DNA of 64,000 bases from Burkholderiales bacterium (GTDB lineage: Bacteria > Pseudomonadota > Gammaproteobacteria > Burkholderiales > Burkholderiaceae_C), in the NCBI GenBank assembly GCA_016219375.1, contig JACRNC010000020.1, positions 62,001-126,000 of the forward strand, in the 5' to 3' direction. The translations under genes and the position numbers were made by a program. Shown piece by piece: positions 19,052 through 28,012 of the stretch. The notes beneath the pieces were generated by a model. That model saw only the letters and a list, made by a program, of their open reading frames with translations, was not told where the DNA came from and ran no database searches. Numbering within the stretch: the stretch's first letter is position 1; every line of letters begins with the position of its first letter.

Positions 19052-22000
19052 TGGGCGGCCCGCACGACTGGCCCGCATCGCCGGGCCACGCAGCCGCCGG
19101 CGTGGAAACCGGCTTGTCGTCGGTGGCCGCGCGGGCCGCCGACGCCGTGGCCGACGCGCTGAGCCTGTCGGCCTTCACCCAGCAGCGCCGGCTGCTGCGC
19201 CTGCACACGCCGCTGGGCGCCGACGCCCTGCTGGCCGAGGCGATGGACGGCCTGGAAGCCATCGGCCCCGGCCACCCCGCCCTGCCGGCGGCGCTGCGCA
19301 TCGACCTGCTAGCGCTGAGCCGGCGCGCCGACCTGGACGTGCGCGAGCTGCAGGGCCGGGCGGTGCTGCTGGAGCTGCTCACCGCCGACAGCCTGGCCCG
19401 CCTGCGCCCCTTCCATGCCCACGTCACCGCCGTCGAGCGGCTGGGTGCGGATGGCGGCTACGCGCGCTGGCGGCTGCGCCTGGAGCCCTGGCTGGCCTAT
19501 GCCGCGCACCGCAGCGATGCCTGGGTGTTCCAGGACAAGACCGTCATCGAGATCGTCGACGAGGTGCTCGCCGACTACGCCCGCGCAGGCCCGCTGGCCG
19601 CGCACTGGCGCTGGGACTTGGCCGATGCCGCCGTCTACCCGCGCCGCTCGCTGACCGTGCAGTACCACGAGACGGATCTCGCCTTCCTGGAGCGGCTGCT
19701 GCTGGAAGAAGGCCTGTTCTGGTGGTTCGAGCACCAGGGCGATGCCGCGTCGCCGACGCTCGGCCGCCACACGCTGGTCATCGCCGACCACAACGGCGCC
19801 TTCCAGGCGGCCGCGCAGTCGCAGGTGCGCTTCACCCAGGCCGGCGCCGTGCTGAAAGAGGACGCGCTGCAGCACTGGAGCAGCCGCCGCGCGGTGCATA
19901 CGCAGTCGGCGCAGTGGTCCAGCTGGGACTACCGCACGCTGGATGCCCGCCCGGTTGCGGCGACAGCAGCGACCGCCGCAACCGGGCACGGCTCGTTGGA
20001 CGACCTGCCACTTGCGGCCACCGACGTGCCCGGCCTCTATGCCTGGCCGGATCGCGAGGGCGGGCAGCGACTGATCACCCGCCACATGCAGGCGCTGGAC
20101 GTGCAGCGCGCGCTGCACCATGCCGCCGGCACGGTGCGCACGCTGGCCCCGGCCACGCGCTTTGCGCTGCTGGACCACCCCACCAATGGCGGCGAGTTCA
20201 CCGTGATGGCCGTGCGCCACCTGGCGCGCAGCAACGTGCAGGCCGATCGCGCGGCGGGGCTGGCCTCCGCCGTGGGGCAGCGGCTGGGCGAGCTGGTGCC
20301 GGCCGCGGCGGGCGGCTCAGCACCGGAGGCCGAAGACGCCCCGCTCTACCGCTGCGAGCTGCAGCTGCTGCCCGCTGAGCTGCCGGTGCGCTGCGCGGCG
20401 CTGGACGACGCCGGCCGGCCCTCGTCCGATGCAGCCCGGCTGCGCCGCGCGCCCACGGTGCACGGCACGCAGACGGCCGTCGTCGTCGGCTTGGCCGGCT
20501 CCGGGCAGGATGACGGCTCTGGCGCCGTGCACACCGACCGCGACCACCGCATCAAGGTGCAGTTCCACTGGCAGCGCGGCGCGCAGTCGTCCCACCGGCT
20601 GCAGCCGCCCACCGGCGAGGACAACGCCCCGGCCAGCGACGGCTCCGGCACCTGGGTGCGCGTGGCCACGCCGCTGGCCGGTGCCAACTGGGGCAGCCAC
20701 TTCCTGCCCCGGCTGGGTCAGGAGGTGGTGGTGGCCTTCATCGAAGGCCAGATCGACCGCCCGGTGGTCGTCGGCGCCGTCTACAACGGCCAGGGCCAGG
20801 CCGATGCGCAAGGCAACGCAGTGGCCGCAGGCGCAGCGACGGCCACCAGCAACGCGCCGGTGTGGTTCGCAGGCGGCGCCGCGGCGCGAGCCGCTTCTGG
20901 CGCGTCGGCTGCCTCGCCGTCAGGCCCCGGCCAGGGCTCGCATGCGGCTGTCAGCTCGGTATCGACTGGCCGCGCATCGGCCGTGCCGGCCGGTGCTGCG
21001 GCGGGCGAGGCTCATGCCCACACCGCCGTGCTCAGCGGCATCAAGACCCAGTCGCTGGAAGCCAGCCAAGCCGGCACCGGCGGCCACAGCCAGCTCGTCT
21101 TCGACGACACGCCCGGCAGTGCGCGCATCGAGCTGTCCACCACCCAGGCCGCCACGCGACTGCAGCTGGGCCAGCTGCGCCACCAGGACGGCAACCAGCG
21201 CCTGGACGCCCGTGGCCACGGCGCCGAACTGGCCACCGATGCCCAGGGCGCGCTGCGCGCCGGCAGCGGTCAGCTCATCAGCGCCCACGCCCGCCCGGCC
21301 AGCACGGCAGCCGCCCACCAGATGGACACCCGTGAGCCGCAGGCCGTGCTCGACGGCGCCCGCCAGCTTGCCCAGTCCTTGACACAGACGGCGCGCCAGC
21401 ATGAAGCCCACCTGCCGGGCGAGGCCCAGCCCGACGCCCTGCCCGCCCATGCCGCGCAGGCTGGCATGCTGGGGAGCCTGAAGGGGCATCAAGCGTCAGG
21501 CGGATCAGGCGCTGGCGCTGTACACAGCGCAGCAAGTGGCGACGTCGGTCCTCGCGCCTTGCCCTCGGCAGGCCCCAGCGCTGCCCCCGCCATCGACGGC
21601 GGCCACGGCCGCATCCCCACGCTCAGCCGGCCCGACCTCGTGCTCGCCGCCCCGGGCGGCATCCACCTGGCCACGCCCGCCCACGCCATCTGGTCTGCCG
21701 GCAGCACGCTCAGCCTGACCGCCGCGCAGGACCTGACCCAGACCACCACCGGCAACCATGCCGTGGCCGCCCGCGCCGGGCTGGCCTGGTTCACCTACGG
21801 CCAGGCCAGCGGCGGCCACAAGCCCAACCAGGAGACCGGCATCGCCCTGCACGCCGCCAGCGGCAAGGTCGTCAGCCAGAGCCAGTCCGCCGCCACCCAT
21901 CTCACCGCCGCGCAGCGCGTCACCGTCACCAGCACCCAGGCCGACATCCAGGCCAGCGCGCCGCAGCACATCCAGCTGGCCGCCGGCGGCAGCGCCCTGC

Positions 22001-22308
22001 GCATGGAGGGCGGCAACATCACGCTGATCACGCCCGGGCCGGCGCGGTTCCAGGCAGCGATGAAGGAGCTGGCCGGGGGCGGCAGTGCGAGTGAGTCGCT
22101 GGATCTGCCCAGTGCAAAGGAGCTGTTCGATGAGCGCTTCCGCTTAACCGACCAGCAGACCGGCGACGCCCTGCCTCACTTCCGCTACCGCATCGAAGAT
22201 GACGCGGGCAAAGTGCTGGCGCGCGGGATCACCGATGCGCAAGGCCTGACCGCGCGCGTACACACCGGCTCGGCAACGGCCGTTCGATTGATGTCCGACG
22301 AGGATTGA
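19048..22308 (+). CDS. vgrG: T6SS spike protein VgrG (TssI) with long linker and C-terminal extension
   Basis: Trimeric spike tip of the T6SS; carries cargo. Seen in 1086 aa: a gp27-like base domain (about residues 30-420); the gp5 OB-fold with HRIKVQFHWQRG at about 500 and GSHFLPRLGQEVVVAF; an Ala/Gly/Ser-rich linker (about 590-680); the DUF2345 start QLVFDDTPGSARIELS at about 683; DUF2345 beta-helix repeats to about 1000; and a final Ig/transthyretin-like piece (about 1026-1086, FRLTDQQTGDALPHFRYRI). That last element is commonly an effector-docking extension in VgrG proteins. Start is GTG 19048 or ATG 19051, overlapping tssH. The next gene begins six bases after its stop, so cargo pairing with that gene is likely. 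Confidence 0.95.
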   Translation: MMGGPHDWPASPGHAAAGVETGLSSVAARAADAVADALSLSAFTQQRRLLRLHTPLGADALLAEAMDGLEAIGPGHPALPAALRIDLLALSRRADLDVRELQGRAVLLELLTADSLARLRPFHAHVTAVERLGADGGYARWRLRLEPWLAYAAHRSDAWVFQDKTVIEIVDEVLADYARAGPLAAHWRWDLADAAVYPRRSLTVQYHETDLAFLERLLLEEGLFWWFEHQGDAASPTLGRHTLVIADHNGAFQAAAQSQVRFTQAGAVLKEDALQHWSSRRAVHTQSAQWSSWDYRTLDARPVAATAATAATGHGSLDDLPLAATDVPGLYAWPDREGGQRLITRHMQALDVQRALHHAAGTVRTLAPATRFALLDHPTNGGEFTVMAVRHLARSNVQADRAAGLASAVGQRLGELVPAAAGGSAPEAEDAPLYRCELQLLPAELPVRCAALDDAGRPSSDAARLRRAPTVHGTQTAVVVGLAGSGQDDGSGAVHTDRDHRIKVQFHWQRGAQSSHRLQPPTGEDNAPASDGSGTWVRVATPLAGANWGSHFLPRLGQEVVVAFIEGQIDRPVVVGAVYNGQGQADAQGNAVAAGAATATSNAPVWFAGGAAARAASGASAASPSGPGQGSHAAVSSVSTGRASAVPAGAAAGEAHAHTAVLSGIKTQSLEASQAGTGGHSQLVFDDTPGSARIELSTTQAATRLQLGQLRHQDGNQRLDARGHGAELATDAQGALRAGSGQLISAHARPASTAAAHQMDTREPQAVLDGARQLAQSLTQTARQHEAHLPGEAQPDALPAHAAQAGMLGSLKGHQASGGSGAGAVHSAASGDVGPRALPSAGPSAAPAIDGGHGRIPTLSRPDLVLAAPGGIHLATPAHAIWSAGSTLSLTAAQDLTQTTTGNHAVAARAGLAWFTYGQASGGHKPNQETGIALHAASGKVVSQSQSAATHLTAAQRVTVTSTQADIQASAPQHIQLAAGGSALRMEGGNITLITPGPARFQAAMKELAGGGSASESLDLPSAKELFDERFRLTDQQTGDALPHFRYRIEDDAGKVLARGITDAQGLTARVHTGSATAVRLMSDED

Positions 22309-22314
22309 TGCCCC

Positions 22315-24393
22315 ATGAGCGACGACAACGCCGTTCTGGCCCGTGCCACGACGAACCCCAAGCCGGACACCGTGGTCGATGCCGCGGTCGACACCCGCGA
22401 GGAGTTGCTGCTCCTTGATCCGGCCCACGAGCGGCTGCTCGTGGTGAACAAGGAACATGCGGCCGCGTTCCTGAGAGAGGCCAATCTCACCCAATCGATG
22501 GTCCAGCGGCTCGCTGCCGCGAAGGAGGAGCTTGCCCATCTGGAGGATCGGCTCGCCGCCTTGCAGGCACAGTCGCCCTCTGACCTGATTCAGGTGCAGC
22601 GTCTGCAGGCGCAGATCGCTCGCGTGCGCAAGCAGTACGACGCTGCTTACGAGGAGATCAACAACGAGTTGGGCAAGCAGGGGTATCTCACCGGGGCCGG
22701 AGACGGCAAGGAGCTGCTGGAGCTGGTGCCCCTGGCCAAGCGACGTGGCGACAGCGGCAAGCCCACCGAGTGGCGCGGACGCAAGTGGACCTACGTGCGA
22801 TCGGACAAGGTCAAGAACCACTGGCGCGCGTACAAGCTCAGCAAGAGCGCCGACGCCCAGCAAGCCAAGAGCTTCATCCGCAACGGCAAGGTCGATACCA
22901 ACGAGTTGCGCAAGCAGCTCGGCACGGTGGCACCGAAGATCAAGGCCGAATGGAATCTCGGCCTCGGTGGCCATGTGTTCCCCAGTCTGCAGGCTTGGGC
23001 CGAGACGCTCAACAGCAAGTCGGACGACAAGCGCCCCGTGCAGTTTGGTGTCGGGGTGCACCTGTTTCGCTACTTCGCCGGCTGTGGCGCCAGCGGTGAG
23101 TGGAACCCCAAGGGCGGGCGCATCGCCGGCAAGCTCAACGGCAAGGCCGAGCTCATGGTGGCGCAAGGGGAGGCCGGCGTGGCCGGCTACCTGCCGGGCG
23201 AACCGGGCTGGGCCTGGGCGTTGCCAGGGTTGAAGTCCGGCAAGGACTACCACATCGGCGTGATGCGGCTGCAGGCTGAGCTCAAGCTCACGGCAGCGGC
23301 AGGCGCCAGCGTGGCCGCAGAACTGGGCATCGAGGTGGACTACGCCAGCCTGCGGCAGCCGGCCGTCAAGGGCAAGGGCCGGGACAAGGCGGCCGACCCA
23401 AATGCGCGCACGGTGAAGCTCACCGAGTTGGGCGCCGAAGCCTCAGCCGGGGCAGAAGCCTTTGCGGGCGTGAAGGCTGGGGGCGAGCTCAAAGGCGCGC
23501 TGCAGTACCAGAGCCCCGAGAGCGGCGACCAGTTCGAGGCGATTGCCGCCATTGGGCCGAAGGTGGAAGGGCAGTTCGGGGTGGGAGCTGCGGCGGCGTT
23601 GATGATCCATTACAGCCGCGGCAAGTTCAGGATCAAGGCCAAGGCCGGCTTGTGCCTAGGACCGGGCGCAAAAGGCGAGATCGGCTTGGAAGTGGATGCG
23701 AAGCGGCTGTACAAATTTTTGGAGTACTTTGCGCACGCGCTGCTGAATGCCAACTACGAGTTGCTGCAAGTGATGACGACTGAGGGATACAAGGCTGTCA
23801 CGCAGTTGCAGGTGATGCTCGTAAATCAGGTTCAGGACGCTTACGACAACGTGAGCGCGGCCTGGACGGACTTTCAACGCGATCTTGAACGCGAAGACCG
23901 CCGCATCCGCCTGATGAAGCGCGTGCTCGCCAATCCGCCGGAGCTGCGCCTATGCGCACCCGAGGCTCACGGCATCTTGCTGTATGAGCTGACCCGGCAC
24001 AGCACCACTACTAAGCTGTTGCCAGAAAACACGGGGCTCAACTTTGAGTGGATGGCAGAGCGCAAGAAGGCGGTGCTGCAGGTCTGTCGCTGGGCGCAGA
24101 CAAGGCGGCACTTCGAGAACATCGTGCAGCACATGCATCCGCAAGGCGCCAAGGGCCACTTCCCGAGCAACTACGCAGCGTTGCTGCGCTTCATGGAGAT
24201 CGGGCCGCTAAACAGCAGCTTCGACGACGACTTGCGACGGCTCTACGACCGCCTGCCCCATGAGCCGGCGTCAGGCTACGCGCTGGCCGAGAACCACACG
24301 CCGCGCTTCATGGCGCAGGCCAAGATGGGCGCCCGGCTCGAATACCTCGCCATCCTGGACCGTGTCGACAGCGCAGGCGCCACAGTGGCGTAG
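22315..24393 (+). CDS. Candidate VgrG-linked T6SS effector, 692 aa, toxin fold not recognised
   Basis: Function inferred from position only: it starts six bases after vgrG. From memory, proteins with the same Gly/Ala-rich middle occur beside vgrG in other betaproteobacteria, but I cannot name a family. Layout: N-terminal region with a coiled coil at about residues 55-125 (heptad-like LEDRLAALQAQ, VQRLQAQIARVRKQ); a middle part ending in VMRLQAELKL; a striking small-residue region at about 320-460 (GAEASAGAEAFAGVKAGGEL, AGLCLGPGAKGEIGLEV), which could be membrane-active or beta-rich; and a helical C-terminal part (about 460-692) with RRIRLMKRVLANPP and ERKKAVLQVCRW. No PAAR, lipase GxSxG, Rhs or colicin catalytic motif was seen. 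Base composition is visibly less GC-rich than the tss genes. The stop abuts the stop of the opposing lipoprotein gene. Confidence 0.65.
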   Translation: MSDDNAVLARATTNPKPDTVVDAAVDTREELLLLDPAHERLLVVNKEHAAAFLREANLTQSMVQRLAAAKEELAHLEDRLAALQAQSPSDLIQVQRLQAQIARVRKQYDAAYEEINNELGKQGYLTGAGDGKELLELVPLAKRRGDSGKPTEWRGRKWTYVRSDKVKNHWRAYKLSKSADAQQAKSFIRNGKVDTNELRKQLGTVAPKIKAEWNLGLGGHVFPSLQAWAETLNSKSDDKRPVQFGVGVHLFRYFAGCGASGEWNPKGGRIAGKLNGKAELMVAQGEAGVAGYLPGEPGWAWALPGLKSGKDYHIGVMRLQAELKLTAAAGASVAAELGIEVDYASLRQPAVKGKGRDKAADPNARTVKLTELGAEASAGAEAFAGVKAGGELKGALQYQSPESGDQFEAIAAIGPKVEGQFGVGAAAALMIHYSRGKFRIKAKAGLCLGPGAKGEIGLEVDAKRLYKFLEYFAHALLNANYELLQVMTTEGYKAVTQLQVMLVNQVQDAYDNVSAAWTDFQRDLEREDRRIRLMKRVLANPPELRLCAPEAHGILLYELTRHSTTTKLLPENTGLNFEWMAERKKAVLQVCRWAQTRRHFENIVQHMHPQGAKGHFPSNYAALLRFMEIGPLNSSFDDDLRRLYDRLPHEPASGYALAENHTPRFMAQAKMGARLEYLAILDRVDSAGATVA

Positions 24394-25422
24394 TCACGGC
24401 TTTTCGGTCAGCAGTGTGCTCTTGTTGACCACGCAGCGGAAGCCTTGCTCCACAAACGCATACACCTTGCCGGACTTGGAACGACGGACGTCTGGGCGGT
24501 GGTGATACCGATCCAGATGCGGAAAGCCATCAATCCAATCTTCGCTCGGTGGCTTTCCCCTGAGCACTTTCTCACTTCCACTTGCCGGCCCGGTGGGATT
24601 GTGAACAGGGCCTGATTGATAGGCATCTGCCGCATACCAGTCGTTGACCCAATCGAAGCCGTTGCCCACCAGGTCATGTAGGCCCAGCCCGTTCGGTGCA
24701 AACAGCCCGACCGGATAGAGCATGCCGTCGCCGATCAGCTTCTGCTTCTGCTCGAACCCCGGATGCGTCTGCCCCTCGCGCAGCAGCCCCGTGTCGGTTG
24801 GATACGGGTGCCGGTAGCTGTTCGTGCGGTTGCTGGCGGCGTATTCCCATTGCGCTTCGGTCGGCAGATCGAACGGCAGGCCCGTGACCTTGCCTAGCCA
24901 CTGGCAGTAGCCCTTGGCCTGGTGCCAGTTCACGCCGGCGGGAATGTTGCCGCTCGTGCGCGCGTCCTGCCATACCCGTTGAAACGTCTCGTCGCCCTGT
25001 GGCGGATGCGGCGGCAGCGCATTGGCGGCCACGTACACATCGAAGTCGTCGTAGGTGACCTTGAACTTCTGCATATGGAAGCCATCGAGCGTCACCCACT
25101 TCGGCGGCTTGTTGTCCTCGGCGATGGAGAACGGCAAGTTGTCGCCAGGCTTGGCGTTTGGGCCCGGCGGGGTGTTGTTTTTCTTGGCACGGTCGTCCAT
25201 CAGTTCGCCAAAGTCGCCCAACCAGAAGCCGCCGCCCTGCACGAAAACCATCTGGCTCTTGGTCTTGTCGACCAGCGCCTGCACCCGGGCCTCGGTCCGC
25301 GTTGAGGCAGCCGACTGCGCCCGCTCCTTGGACTCGCTCTTGCAGCCCGCAGCGGCCATCAGCAAGGCGGCTGCGGCAGCCCATTTCATCAGTCCCGCAT
25401 CGAGTCGCCGAGGCTTGTGCAT
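24394..25422 (-). CDS. SUMF1/FGE-fold lipoprotein facing the effector (TagR-like or effector partner)
   Basis: Formylglycine-generating-enzyme (SUMF1) fold, here on an exported lipoprotein. Seen in 342 aa: signal peptide with lipobox AAGC (Cys27), then the SUMF1 domain with MVFVQGGGFWLGDFGE, LPFDLPTEAQWEYAA, LGLHDLVGNGFDWVNDWY and the final GFRCVVN. Besides the lipobox Cys I see only two cysteines (YCQW and GFRC), and none where true FGE enzymes keep their reactive pair, so catalysis is unlikely. P. aeruginosa TagR, a T6SS regulator, shares this fold. Other in-frame starts (25443, 25389) are possible. It is convergent with the effector, stop against stop, and a decayed copy of the same arrangement follows. 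Possible roles: immunity, folding partner or T6SS regulator. Confidence 0.78.
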   Translation of the reverse strand: MHKPRRLDAGLMKWAAAAALLMAAAGCKSESKERAQSAASTRTEARVQALVDKTKSQMVFVQGGGFWLGDFGELMDDRAKKNNTPPGPNAKPGDNLPFSIAEDNKPPKWVTLDGFHMQKFKVTYDDFDVYVAANALPPHPPQGDETFQRVWQDARTSGNIPAGVNWHQAKGYCQWLGKVTGLPFDLPTEAQWEYAASNRTNSYRHPYPTDTGLLREGQTHPGFEQKQKLIGDGMLYPVGLFAPNGLGLHDLVGNGFDWVNDWYAADAYQSGPVHNPTGPASGSEKVLRGKPPSEDWIDGFPHLDRYHHRPDVRRSKSGKVYAFVEQGFRCVVNKSTLLTEKP

Positions 25423-25583
25423 CCTCGCCCTGCCCTGTTGCATGACCCATCCCGTTTGCATCGTTGTAGATGCCAGGCATTCTAAGAACGGCGTTGCGCG
25501 GGCTTGCCAACGGCGCGTGGCCACCGATGGCTCGGACGCGTGGTGCGTGGCCCCGCCTGTAGCCAGCGTCATCTCTGTTTCAC

Positions 25584-25630
25584 CATCAAGGTGCCGTTCC
25601 ACTGGCAGCGCGGCGCCCAGGCCTCACACC
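25584..25630 (+). pseudogene. Fragment of vgrG at the module junction
   Basis: About 47 bases closely match the gp5-domain part of vgrG at 20551-20596, with roughly six differences by eye. The fragment encodes IKVPFHWQRGAQASH against IKVQFHWQRGAQSSH in the intact VgrG. It runs straight into effector-like coding sequence with no vgrG 3' end, so it looks like a recombination scar rather than a gene. Confidence 0.8.
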
Positions 25631-26653
25631 TCAAGAGCAGTGTCAGCCTCAAGGCAGAAGGCAGCGTGGAAGTGGCGTTCGCCGAGGGCAAGGTCGCAGG
25701 CAACCTGTACCTGCCCAGCAAGGAAGGCATCATGCTGTACTACCTTGATGCCGAGCAGCTCGTCGACGTCGCCAAGGGACGCTCGGTCGACACCGGGCGC
25801 TACGACCTGGGCGCCATCCGGCTGGCCTGCCAGCTTCGTTTACTGGATGTACTACAACCTGCTGAACGCGGGGTTTCGGTCATTGGTGTTCATTGCCGAC
25901 CGTGCTTTCGACGCATTGAAGTACTTGGGTTACCTGTTGGTGGCAGAGGGACGCGAATTAACCGCGTATTTCGGCCGGCTAGACAACGCGCTATTGGAAA
26001 CGCTCAAAGACATCGACACCAAGGTAAAAAATGAATCGGAAAATCTGGCCCTTGCTCAGCGCGTGCTATCGAATCCGGAAAGCGTGCGCTTCACCACACC
26101 AGAGAGCAAGGGCATGCTGATTTACCAGCTCACGCGTTTCGGCTCGGTGAGCTGGGCAGTTGACGGAGCAGGGCTAGGCAATGCGTACTTGCCCACGCAG
26201 CGGAAAGCCGTGTTGGCGGTGCTGCGGCAAGCCACGCTCGTCAACGACTTGAAGAACGTCATCGAGCACATTCACCGACGAGGCATGAAGGCGTCACTGG
26301 AGCGCAATCTGGGCGAACTCAGAAACTTCTTTGCAGCCGAGGGCCCCGCGGGCCTCAATATCCCGGGCACCCGGACGAGCTACCAAGAAGAGTTCCAGCA
26401 GTTGGTGCGGCAACGCATCGACCCCCACTTCATTGCGATGGGGCCGGCCGGGGAGGTGGACCAACTGGCTATGAGCGGCGACGTCCAAGCCTGGTACGAG
26501 GCAGTGTTGCCCACGCTAACGGAAGAGCCAGTGCGTGGGCAGATCGCCCTGGCCAGCTCAGACCCCCGCTACGCGCTGCTGCGAGACGGCGCGCAGGGGG
26601 ATCACCCGCTGTATGCCTCCGTCAACGGCGGCTTCTACAGCGACGCCGCTTGA
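25631..26653 (+). pseudogene. Decayed paralogue of the 692-aa effector
   Basis: Two pieces in different frames. The first, to about 25830, reads GSVEVAFAEGKVAGNLYLPS and TGRYDLGAIRLACQ, matching the intact protein around residues 267-320. Near 25830 the frame shifts, and the second piece reads FVYWMYYNLLNAGFRSLVFI, then RVLSNPESVRF, GMLIYQLTRF and QRKAVLAVLRQ, matching residues about 462-692. Thus the Gly/Ala-rich middle (about 140 residues) is deleted and the N-terminus is replaced by the vgrG fragment. The C-terminal 100 or so residues differ from the intact copy, so the specificity differed. The ORF ends seven bases before the end of the opposing pseudogene. Confidence 0.85.
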
Positions 26654-26659
26654 TGACCT

Positions 26660-27705
26660 TCAGCGGCGCGAATTGACGACGCAACGCAGGGCGGGGGCAT
26701 ACGCCGAAGGGCTGGGCACGAGCTTCTTCGTTTCATCGTCATTTCCATGGGCATTGGCTCTTCCTTCCTTCGCCAGACGGCCACCCCAATTACGAGATCG
26801 CTTCCACCCCAAGATCTCGTCACTTTTTGCTTTCCCGACGGGGGCCCCTGGGGGTCAACGCCGTCGGCAGTACTGTAGGCGTCCTCTGCATACCAGTCCT
26901 TCACCCACTCTAGACCATTGCCGCCCATGTCGAAGAGACCGAGAGGGTTTGGCGGAAACAAGCCGATGGGATAGCGGTCCAGCATATTAACTGGGGAGAT
27001 CTTTTCTTCTTCCTCGGCGGGATAGGGCAAGTTCTTGCCGTAATTAATGGTGCCGTCATCGTTGGGAATCGCAAAGAACTACCCACGGCTGCGCGCGGCG
27101 TACTCCCACTGCGCTTCAGTCGGCAGATCTATAGGCAAGCCCGTGAGCTGACCGAGCCACTGACAGTAGTCGCGCGCGCTTTGCCAATGAGCACGCGCCG
27201 GAATGGTGGGATGGCGATGGTCCCAGCTATAGCTCAAACCCGTCCGCGGCCGCCCCGTCGCATCCGTGAACACATCAAACTCGGCATAGGTCACCTTGTA
27301 CTTGCCGATCCAGAATCGCTCAAGGTGATCTCACGCACCACCTTGTCGTCTTCGTTGTAGGTGATGCGTGTCACGCCCGGGATGCCCAGCAGCCGCGCGA
27401 AGTCCCCCCGCATGAAGCTGCCGCCGCGCACGTACACCATGTCGGCAATGACCTTGGCCCTCAGGCGAGCCTTACGCTCCTCGATGGAGCCGGTCTGCAG
27501 CCCCTGCAGCGCTGCGAGCTGCTTCTCGCTGATGTAGTGGTGGCTTGGGGTTGCCCGGCGGCTTGACCGTGGCGAGCGTGGGCGCCTCGGCACGTGACAG
27601 GAGGGCAAACGGGTCGCTGACGCCACGGCCCTCTGGTGCGGCACATCCGGCCAGCGTGATGCAGCCCACCGCGCAACCGAGCAGCGTCCTTCCATAGGTC
27701 TTCAT
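26660..27705 (-). pseudogene. Decayed second SUMF1-fold lipoprotein
   Basis: Starts as an intact lipoprotein: MKTYGRTLLGCAVGCITLAG followed by lipobox Cys. Then come at least four lesions: a frameshift near 27540 (into YISEKQLAALQGLQ, MVYVRGGSFMRGDFARLLG); a frameshift near 27318 (into FWIGKYKV, TYAEFDVF, GLPIDLPTEAQWEYAARSRG); an in-frame TAG at 27079-27081; and a frameshift near 26725, after which the true C-terminus [12 protein letters not shown] and its TGA at 26660 appear. The order of SUMF1 motifs matches the intact gene at 24394-25422, with diverged sequence. It faces the effector pseudogene just as the intact pair face each other. Confidence 0.88.
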
Positions 27706-28012
27706 GTTGTTCCCTGTTCATCAATTTCGGCCTCATTGGGCCGAGCACGAACCCGGTCCAGAAGCATTGGGCGGTGCGCAGTCTTCCGAGAGCCGCAGCC
27801 GAGGCGCACCACAATGTGTATGTCGCTTAGGAGAAGCTTCACGGCGGCCCTGGGGCGCGACGACCGGCGGCCGGCGACGCTGCCTGTCCGTTCCCGCCGG
27901 CTCCGTTCCCGCCCGCTCCGTTGCCGGGGCCGATCTCCCGCGCCCCGCCGCCGCCCCGGCCCTTCGTTACGATCCGCGCACCGGGCTGCCAGCCTGCTGC
28001 AGAAGGAGTCCC
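27706..28012. other. Gene-free stretch between the SUMF1 pseudogene and the ParA gene
   Basis: No convincing gene or hairpin. It contains short imperfect GC-rich repeats around 27885-27925 (variants of gctccgttcccgcc) and, at its end, the AAGGAG ribosome-binding site of the ParA gene. It marks the right edge of the T6SS cargo island. Confidence 0.5.

Noticed and set aside
15569-19078. A very long open frame antisense to tssH
   Set aside because: High GC content leaves opposite-strand frames open; the predicted protein has no recognisable motif, and the sense strand encodes an intact TssH.
24394-27705. Insertion sequence or prophage explaining the duplicated module
   Set aside because: No transposase, integrase, terminal inverted repeats or target-site duplication could be seen; only the vgrG fragment marks the junction.
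26660-27705. Several small independent genes on the minus strand
   Set aside because: The pieces line up in order as one SUMF1-fold protein broken by frameshifts and a TAG, so they are one pseudogene.
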